Below are positions 7,191 through 11,518 of a DNA stretch of 11,518 bases, in pieces. Both the position numbers and the translations under genes were made by a program. The notes beneath the pieces were generated by a model that was not told the DNA's origin, did no database searches, and worked only from the letters and a program-made list of their open reading frames with translations. Source of the DNA: Sulfurovum sp. (GTDB taxonomy: Bacteria; Campylobacterota; Campylobacteria; Campylobacterales; Sulfurovaceae); assembly GCA_020721385.1 (NCBI GenBank), contig DYMW01000042.1:1335-12852 (forward strand), read 5' to 3'. Position 1 is the first letter of the stretch, and each line of letters opens with the position of its first letter.

Positions 7191-7245
7191 CTATTAAGCC
7201 TTTAGAGAAAAATTTCAATAATTTTATCTAAAAGTAGCTAAAACA
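7191..7245 (-). promoter_or_regulatory. queH-fabZ gap, possible internal promoter
   Basis: This is the largest gap in the leftward block. On the minus strand it contains GATAAAAT about 25-30 nt before the fabZ start and the fabZ ribosome site AAAGG. No clear hairpin terminator for queH is visible, so read-through from queH is also likely. The box is only a weak match. Confidence 0.25.
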
Positions 7246-8403
7246 TTATGCAATTTCCAATAGAACCTCTTTGACATCTTCATAAATATGGCTTTTATAG
7301 AGGATTTCAACTTTTTGTGTTGGAATGGCATCGACCACCAATATTGAAGATAAATCGTAAGGATTATGGATTAATTGATTTCTTATATTCAGTTCTTTTT
7401 CAAATATTGGTGTATGAAATATCAGTTCAGTAACATTTTTATAATGGGTCTCTCCCAATTTATTATAAGTTTCTAATGTTATAAATTTAACTTCATCACG
7501 ATTCATATAATGTAGCTCACCCAGTTGGGCATCTATTTTACCACGGGTATACTCGCTTTTTAGAGTTGAGTAGGGTAAAAAATGGGCAGGGACAGTCTCT
7601 TTTTTGATTTTTAAAAAACCATACATTTGACGCCAATTTAAAAAACGTTCTTTAATAATTTTATAGGCTATATTAGATTCTTCATACTTCCAACGTTTCT
7701 GATACAGTTCAATACGAGCCTCGATGGATTCGGGTTGGATTTGTTGTGAAATGGGTGAAAAAAGTTCATCGGCGAGTTTTTGTTGTTGTTCTCGTTGTAT
7801 GGTGAGTCCAAAGAGACATCCACAATAGTCTTGTCGGTATAATGAATCTTGTTTTGCCAAGATGTTCTGTTCTTGTGTTCCTGAAGCTTTTCGATAATCG
7901 GGTGCTATAAATGTAATGCCAAATTGTTTTCCCAGCATATCCCCTGCATGTTTGAGTTGTTTGAGTGATTTTTTAGGACTGGTTAAAAGTGTAGAGGTAA
8001 AAGTTTTTTCACCCAACTCTTGAGCTTTTTGTGCGGTAATTTCAAAACGTCTATCAAAACAGATGGCACATCTGGCTCCTTTTTCAGGTTCTTTTTCATA
8101 GCCACGTACGGCTTCTAGCCAATTGTGGGTATCGTATTCCCCTTCTATGAGTTCGATACCCAGCATTTTACAAGAGCGTTGAACATCAAGTAGACGTAAA
8201 CGGTACTCACTGTAGGGGTGAATATTGGGGTCATAAAAAAATCCTACCAAAGTTTCATTGGGATAGTCAAGTTGTAATTTTTGTAAGAAATAGTGGCTGT
8301 CTACAGCACAGCAGATATGAACTAAAATGGGGCTTCCTTTGATTTTTTTGTATTCTACATAAATTTTATTAAAGAATGATATTATAATATGACAATTTGA
8401 CAT
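7246..8403 (-). CDS. queH: Epoxyqueuosine reductase QueH, long form
   Basis: Reduces epoxyqueuosine to queuosine at the tRNA wobble base, the final step of the modification; QueH is the cobalamin-independent alternative to QueG. The DUF208 core occupies residues about 26-200: LVHICCAVDS (Cys31, Cys32), FFYDPNIHPYSEY, GARCAICFDRR (Cys112, Cys115) and DYCGC (Cys194, Cys196). The cysteines are the expected ligands for the iron-sulfur cluster and metal site. A further 185 residues of unknown function follow the core, about doubling the compact form of the family. The ATG at 8403 has no ribosome site and gives 25 residues not expected in the family. A strong AAAGGAAG (8340-8333) sits 4 nt before ATT 8328, which would start LVHICC directly. 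I keep 8403 as the only standard start codon but doubt it. Confidence 0.9.
   Translation of the reverse strand: MSNCHIIISFFNKIYVEYKKIKGSPILVHICCAVDSHYFLQKLQLDYPNETLVGFFYDPNIHPYSEYRLRLLDVQRSCKMLGIELIEGEYDTHNWLEAVRGYEKEPEKGARCAICFDRRFEITAQKAQELGEKTFTSTLLTSPKKSLKQLKHAGDMLGKQFGITFIAPDYRKASGTQEQNILAKQDSLYRQDYCGCLFGLTIQREQQQKLADELFSPISQQIQPESIEARIELYQKRWKYEESNIAYKIIKERFLNWRQMYGFLKIKKETVPAHFLPYSTLKSEYTRGKIDAQLGELHYMNRDEVKFITLETYNKLGETHYKNVTELIFHTPIFEKELNIRNQLIHNPYDLSSILVVDAIPTQKVEILYKSHIYEDVKEVLLEIA
8333..8340 (-). promoter_or_regulatory. Strong Shine-Dalgarno inside the queH frame, pointing to an ATT start
   Basis: AAAGGAAG on the minus strand is followed by CCCC and then in-frame ATT (8328-8326), whose product would begin exactly at the conserved LVHICCAVDS. 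No ATG, GTG or TTG exists in frame between 8403 and here. Confidence 0.45.
8381..8388. promoter_or_regulatory. Self-complementary -10 box, candidate for both queH and nadK
   Basis: ATTATAAT is its own reverse complement, so a perfect TATAAT occurs on each strand (8383-8388 plus, 8386-8381 minus). On the plus strand it would start nadK transcription near 8395, leaving a leader of about 74 nt. On the minus strand it would start queH transcription near 8374, downstream of the ATG at 8403 but upstream of the AAAGGAAG site. Weaker -10-like boxes upstream of the ATG on the minus strand are TAAAAT (8429-8424) and TAGAAT (8439-8434). Confidence 0.4.
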
Positions 8404-8456
8404 ATAAAGATTTTGATGAAGTGATTTTATGATATTCTAATGACAATTAATTGAAT

Positions 8457-8460
8457 GGAG
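8457..8460 (+). promoter_or_regulatory. Ribosome binding site that decides the nadK start
   Basis: GGAG lies 8 nt before GTG 8469. The upstream in-frame TTG at 8451 overlaps this site and has no ribosome site of its own, so GTG is preferred. Confidence 0.6.
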
Positions 8461-8468
8461 AACAGAGG

Positions 8469-9338
8469 GTGAGTGAAGAGAAATTATTGCAAGTGAAAGT
8501 AGCAGGTTTTGTGATTAAGCCAAATGCACCTAATATTCGTCCACTTTATGATGAGATTAAAGCAACATTTGAACGTTATGGCATCAAAGTTCTATTGGTA
8601 CAACATTCTGCTGAAATGATAGGATATGAGGGCATGTCTTTTAATGAGATGTGTGAAGCATCCGATTTTTTGGTCTCTTTAGGTGGTGATGGAACACTGT
8701 TGTCATTGGTACGTAAAAGTTATGATTCTCATAAACCTGTATTGGGAATTAATGCAGGAACGTTAGGATTTTTAGCCGATGTAACGCTTGATGAGATTGA
8801 TAAATTTGTTCAAAATTTAATTTTGGGTAACTATAGAATAGATGATCGCATGATGATTGAAGGGTACATTCAAACCTCCAATGGACAAAAGAACTTTTAT
8901 GCCTTTAATGATGTGGTGATTACACGACCGAGTATTTCGCACATGGTAAAAATAGATGCTTCTATTGATGGTATCTGGTTTAATACTTATCGAGGAGATG
9001 GCTTAATTATCTCTACACCAACAGGGGCTACAGCATACAATTTGGCAGCAGGTGGACCGCTGGTTTATCCTTTGACCAAAGCGTTTATTATGACACCCAT
9101 TGCAGCACACTCTTTAACCCAGCGTCCATTGGTGTTGCCCTCTCATTTTAGTATTCATTTAAGTTCGCTAAAAGATAGGGTTATTGTTATGATTGATGGA
9201 CAGGATGATTATGAGATGATGGCAGGTGAAGTTTTGGTGATTAATGGAGCTTTGGTAGGGGCAAAATTGCTACAGAAAAAAGAGCGAAATTATTTTTCAG
9301 TTTTAAGAGAGAAACTTTCTTGGGGGGATAAAGAGTAA
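8469..9338 (+). CDS. nadK: NAD kinase NadK
   Basis: Phosphorylates NAD to NADP using ATP or polyphosphate, the sole source of NADP in most bacteria. From the GTG at 8469 it is 289 residues. Signature segments are the GGDGT motif (LGGDGTLL, 71-78), NAGTLGFL (95-102), FNDVVI near 146, RGDGL around 175, and STPTGATAYNLAAGGP (182-197), which together form the NAD-binding and catalytic site. The protein should be cytoplasmic, with no targeting signal. An alternative start at TTG 8451 adds six residues. The stop overlaps the next ATG by one base (TAATG), so nadK and recN are coupled; this pair also occurs together in other Campylobacterota. Motifs and length are ordinary for the family. Confidence 0.95.
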   Translation: MSEEKLLQVKVAGFVIKPNAPNIRPLYDEIKATFERYGIKVLLVQHSAEMIGYEGMSFNEMCEASDFLVSLGGDGTLLSLVRKSYDSHKPVLGINAGTLGFLADVTLDEIDKFVQNLILGNYRIDDRMMIEGYIQTSNGQKNFYAFNDVVITRPSISHMVKIDASIDGIWFNTYRGDGLIISTPTGATAYNLAAGGPLVYPLTKAFIMTPIAAHSLTQRPLVLPSHFSIHLSSLKDRVIVMIDGQDDYEMMAGEVLVINGALVGAKLLQKKERNYFSVLREKLSWGDKE

Positions 9339-10861
9339 TGATTAATAGAGTTTATTTAAAAGAGTTAATCTCTTTTGATGAAGTTGAATTGGAGTTAGAT
9401 AAAGGATTGGTGGTACTTTCTGGTCCAAGTGGGGCAGGTAAGTCACTTTTTATGAACAGTATCTTAGCAACCTTTGGTTATGGTACAACTGAGGCTACGT
9501 TGTGTGAAGTCTCCATTAGTAAACCTTGTAACTTACATAGTGAGGCATATTCATTAGAAGATGAAGTAACGTTAAAAACATTAAGAAAAGAGAAAGTTCG
9601 TTACTACATAGATGGACAAAATATTTCAAAAAAAACCCTTAATAGACTTTTTAGCCCTTTTGTACAGTATCTATCCGTACGGGATAAGAGTGGTTTTGAA
9701 GGTAGTACATTACTTATATTAATAGACAATGCACTGATTGTGAAAGATAAAACATTTAAAAAAGAGTTAAAAGAGTATACAAAACGTTATAACAATTATA
9801 AAGAGAAGTCAGATCAACTTAAAAAGATAAAACAAGATGAAGCCAAATTGGCTGAATTGATTGAGTTTACGACTTTTGAAATTGAAAAAATAGAGGGTAT
9901 TAATCCTAAAATAGGTGAAGATGAGGGATTATTAAAGGTCAAACATCAACTTTCTCGAATTGATAAAATGAATGAAGCTTTGCTACAAGCCAATACCATT
10001 TTTGAGGCAGAAGAGGCGGTAAGTGAAATTTATCGATTATTGGAAAAAGATGACAGCCATTTTATGGAGTTAATGAATCAATTGAGAGCCGATTTTGAAG
10101 ACATAGAGTTGCTTTCTGAAGAGTTGGCAGAGGTTGACATAGAGGCAGTACTTGATAGATTAGAGAAAATTTCAATTTTAAAAAACAGATATGGGAGCAT
10201 TGAAGAGGCGTTGGCATATGCTGAGTTAAAACGAAATGAGTTGAGAGGATATCAAAATATTGAAAAAGATAAAAGTTTTTTAGAATCATTTTTAATGATG
10301 GAGTTTTCAGAATTAACAGTATTGGCTACACGTCTTAGTAGCAGTCGTAAAGCCCAAGCACTTCTATTGGAGAAAGAGTTGGAACACTATTTGACAGAGT
10401 TGAAACTTCCTGCCCTTCAATTTGTTTTCTCAATGGTTAATTTAGAGCCTTTGGGTTATGACAGTTTGGATGTCAATATGAATGGCTCTAAAGCCACAAC
10501 ATTGAGTGGAGGTGAGTTTAATCGTGTACGTTTGGCATTGATGGTGGTTGCACTTTGGGATGCTGAAGAGGGAGGGGTTTTGATTTTGGATGAGATAGAT
10601 GCCAATGTTAGTGGTGATGAGTCGATTGCGATTGCCAATATGATTGCCAAACTCTCTTCGGTTTATCAAATATTTGCCATCTCTCATCAAGCCCATTTGG
10701 CGTCAAAAGCCAATCAGCATATACTGGTTTCCAAGTTTCAAGGGGTTAGTAAAGTAAGGCTTTTAGACCGACAAGGTAAAGTGGATGAGATTGCACGGAT
10801 TGTTGGAGGAGAGAGACCAAACGCTGAAGCCATTTCTTTTGCTGAGAAATTATTAGATTAA
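9338..10861 (+). CDS. recN: DNA repair ATPase RecN
   Basis: An SMC-like ATPase that acts on double-strand breaks together with RecA and promotes end tethering. The 507-residue protein has the split ABC ATPase of this family: Walker A GPSGAGKS (29-36) at the N-terminus, a helical coiled-coil middle (about 135-330, rich in Glu, Lys and Leu), then the signature LSGGE (389-393), Walker B LILDEID (Asp418, Glu419) and the H-loop ISHQAHLAS (His450). It is somewhat shorter than the roughly 550 residues of E. coli RecN, mainly through a shorter coiled coil, which is common in this phylum as far as I recall. It is translationally coupled to nadK by a one-base overlap. No LexA-type operator is visible upstream; expression is likely through the nadK promoter. 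Confidence 0.93.
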   Translation: MINRVYLKELISFDEVELELDKGLVVLSGPSGAGKSLFMNSILATFGYGTTEATLCEVSISKPCNLHSEAYSLEDEVTLKTLRKEKVRYYIDGQNISKKTLNRLFSPFVQYLSVRDKSGFEGSTLLILIDNALIVKDKTFKKELKEYTKRYNNYKEKSDQLKKIKQDEAKLAELIEFTTFEIEKIEGINPKIGEDEGLLKVKHQLSRIDKMNEALLQANTIFEAEEAVSEIYRLLEKDDSHFMELMNQLRADFEDIELLSEELAEVDIEAVLDRLEKISILKNRYGSIEEALAYAELKRNELRGYQNIEKDKSFLESFLMMEFSELTVLATRLSSSRKAQALLLEKELEHYLTELKLPALQFVFSMVNLEPLGYDSLDVNMNGSKATTLSGGEFNRVRLALMVVALWDAEEGGVLILDEIDANVSGDESIAIANMIAKLSSVYQIFAISHQAHLASKANQHILVSKFQGVSKVRLLDRQGKVDEIARIVGGERPNAEAISFAEKLLD

Positions 10862-10970
10862 TTATTTACTTTATTATTATTATTTAATTTTTTTTTAAAA
10901 TTTCATATTTTTGACTAATTTGTTAGGATATAATAGGTTAAGAAATAAAAAAGTTAAGGAGATTTTATCA
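10862..10970 (+). promoter_or_regulatory. recN-LysM intergenic region with promoter for the LysM gene
   Basis: The first 50 nt are almost purely A/T, with a short TTA repeat and a run of nine T (10888-10896). I see no G-C hairpin, so any recN terminator is weak or factor-dependent. A consensus TATAAT at 10929-10934 places a transcription start near 10941. TTGACT at 10911 is only 12 nt away, too close to be its -35. AAGGAG at 10956-10961, 9 nt before ATG 10971, is a strong ribosome site and rules out the in-frame start at 10911, which would lie upstream of the promoter. Confidence 0.6.
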
Positions 10971-11462
10971 ATGTTTGCAACACAGGATGATTACATTAGA
11001 GAGACAAAATATGCGAGTATTAATACGCATGACAACAATAATGGAGCCAATGGTAAATTAATTGTATTAAATTTATTTTTAGTAGGTACCCTTATTGTAA
11101 TGGGGTATTTTGGATTTAAGTATGTTAAGAATGAGACAAACTTTTTTCAAAAAACAAATGTTATGGGTGTTTCGTATGTTAATAATTCGGCTATGGGTGA
11201 GAATGATCAACTGATGAGTTTGTTAAATGGAATGGAAGTAGATAAGTTAGACAATTCAGGTTATACCAAAGCAATTTCTAAAGAGATTAATGGAGAAAAC
11301 GAAAAAGTCGTTGTTGTAAAGGCAGGGGATACTCTAGCGAGTCTTGCTGAAAAATTTTATGGAAACTCTATGGCATTTGATAAAATCATTGCAAACAATC
11401 CTGAGTTGGATAACGGTTCAAACATTATTCATGTTGGACAAGAGTTAAAAATACCTTTATAG
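10971..11462 (+). CDS. Membrane-anchored LysM-domain protein
   Basis: A 163-residue protein of unknown process. Residues 1-28 are polar and Asn/Asp-rich. Residues 29-51 form one membrane helix (GKLIVLNLFLVGTLIVMGYF within it). Residues 52-112 are a low-complexity linker. Residues 113-162 form a LysM domain (VVVVKAGDTLASLAEKFYG to HVGQELKIP), which binds GlcNAc-containing glycan, usually peptidoglycan. With no signal-peptidase site, the topology is most likely N-in with the LysM domain in the periplasm, making it an inner-membrane-to-wall tether. The start at 10971 is fixed by AAGGAG with 9-nt spacing and by the TATAAT box at 10929. It has its own promoter and is separate from recN. The family is not one I can name; the LysM call itself is firm. 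Confidence 0.85.
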   Translation: MFATQDDYIRETKYASINTHDNNNGANGKLIVLNLFLVGTLIVMGYFGFKYVKNETNFFQKTNVMGVSYVNNSAMGENDQLMSLLNGMEVDKLDNSGYTKAISKEINGENEKVVVVKAGDTLASLAEKFYGNSMAFDKIIANNPELDNGSNIIHVGQELKIPL

Positions 11463-11518
11463 CATTTTATCGCTAAGTTATGTTAAAATTTCGAGAAGAA
11501 CATAACGAAGGCAAAAAA
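11463..11518 (+). promoter_or_regulatory. Promoter and leader of a further rightward gene (window edge)
   Basis: TGTTAAAAT at 11481-11489 is an extended -10 match of the same TG-N form as the one at 99-91. GAAGG at 11507-11511, followed by GCAAAAAA to the edge, could be the ribosome site of a start codon just outside the window. Alternatively, ATG at 11480-11482 opens 13 codons (MLKFREEHNEGKK) to the edge, but it has no ribosome site. No terminator hairpin for the LysM gene is evident. Confidence 0.35.

Noticed and set aside
10868..10896. TTA repeat and T9 run as a phase-variable switch
   Set aside because: The tract is short, mixed and upstream of the LysM promoter, with no frame or spacing that would be altered; it is better explained by AT-rich intergenic composition.
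10911..10916. TTGACT as a -35 box for the LysM gene
   Set aside because: Only 12 nt separate it from the TATAAT at 10929, too short for a standard promoter; the resemblance is probably chance.
1..11518. Mobile elements, CRISPR arrays, tRNA or rRNA genes
   Set aside because: I saw no transposase or integrase motifs, no regularly spaced direct repeats and no tRNA-like cloverleaf or rRNA sequence on either strand.

Overview
The window is AT-rich and most likely comes from a Campylobacterota (epsilonproteobacterial) chromosome. The main reason is the run fabZ-lpxA-clpX-mreB-mreC, an order I know from this phylum (Campylobacter jejuni carries these five genes consecutively). The -10 boxes without a clear -35 and the nadK-recN pair also fit. 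The genus cannot be fixed from sequence alone; a free-living Sulfurimonas-, Sulfurovum- or Arcobacter-like organism is a guess.

Layout. Positions 1-57 hold the start of an unidentified leftward gene, followed by a short divergent intergenic region and a rightward HIT-family hydrolase gene (162-524). From 8403 down to 517 there is a tightly packed leftward block, very probably one operon or a few overlapping ones: queH, fabZ, lpxA, clpX, mreB, mreC, a MotA/TolQ/ExbB-type channel gene, an OmpA/MotB-type gene, and a previously uncalled 50-codon gene that overlaps its neighbour's stop. Gaps inside the block are -11 to 22 nt, except for 55 nt between queH and fabZ. A divergent promoter region near 8380-8468 separates this block from the rightward pair nadK-recN (overlapping TAATG). 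A 109-nt AT-rich gap then precedes a rightward gene for a membrane-anchored LysM protein (10971-11462). The last 56 nt look like the promoter and leader of a further rightward gene.

How the genes work together. Most of the leftward block builds or shapes the cell envelope. FabZ supplies acyl chains, LpxA commits them to lipid A, and MreB/MreC organise side-wall peptidoglycan synthesis. ClpX is the protease unfoldase that commonly sits in this cluster. QueH (tRNA queuosine), NadK (NADP) and RecN (double-strand-break repair) are housekeeping genes.

The part that is not standard is the module after mreC. It encodes a four-helix proton- or sodium-channel protein with a cytoplasmic tail of about 190 residues. 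Its partner has a MotB-like plug Asp, a coiled coil of about 160 residues and a peptidoglycan-binding OmpA domain. The small basic 50-residue protein follows. This looks like an ion-driven rotary motor of the MotAB/TolQR/ZorAB class, tethered to peptidoglycan and placed at the end of the elongasome operon. I consider it the best candidate here for an under-described system. The other notable point is queH: its promoter, Shine-Dalgarno and conserved N-terminus all suggest it may initiate on a rare ATT codon rather than at the upstream ATG.
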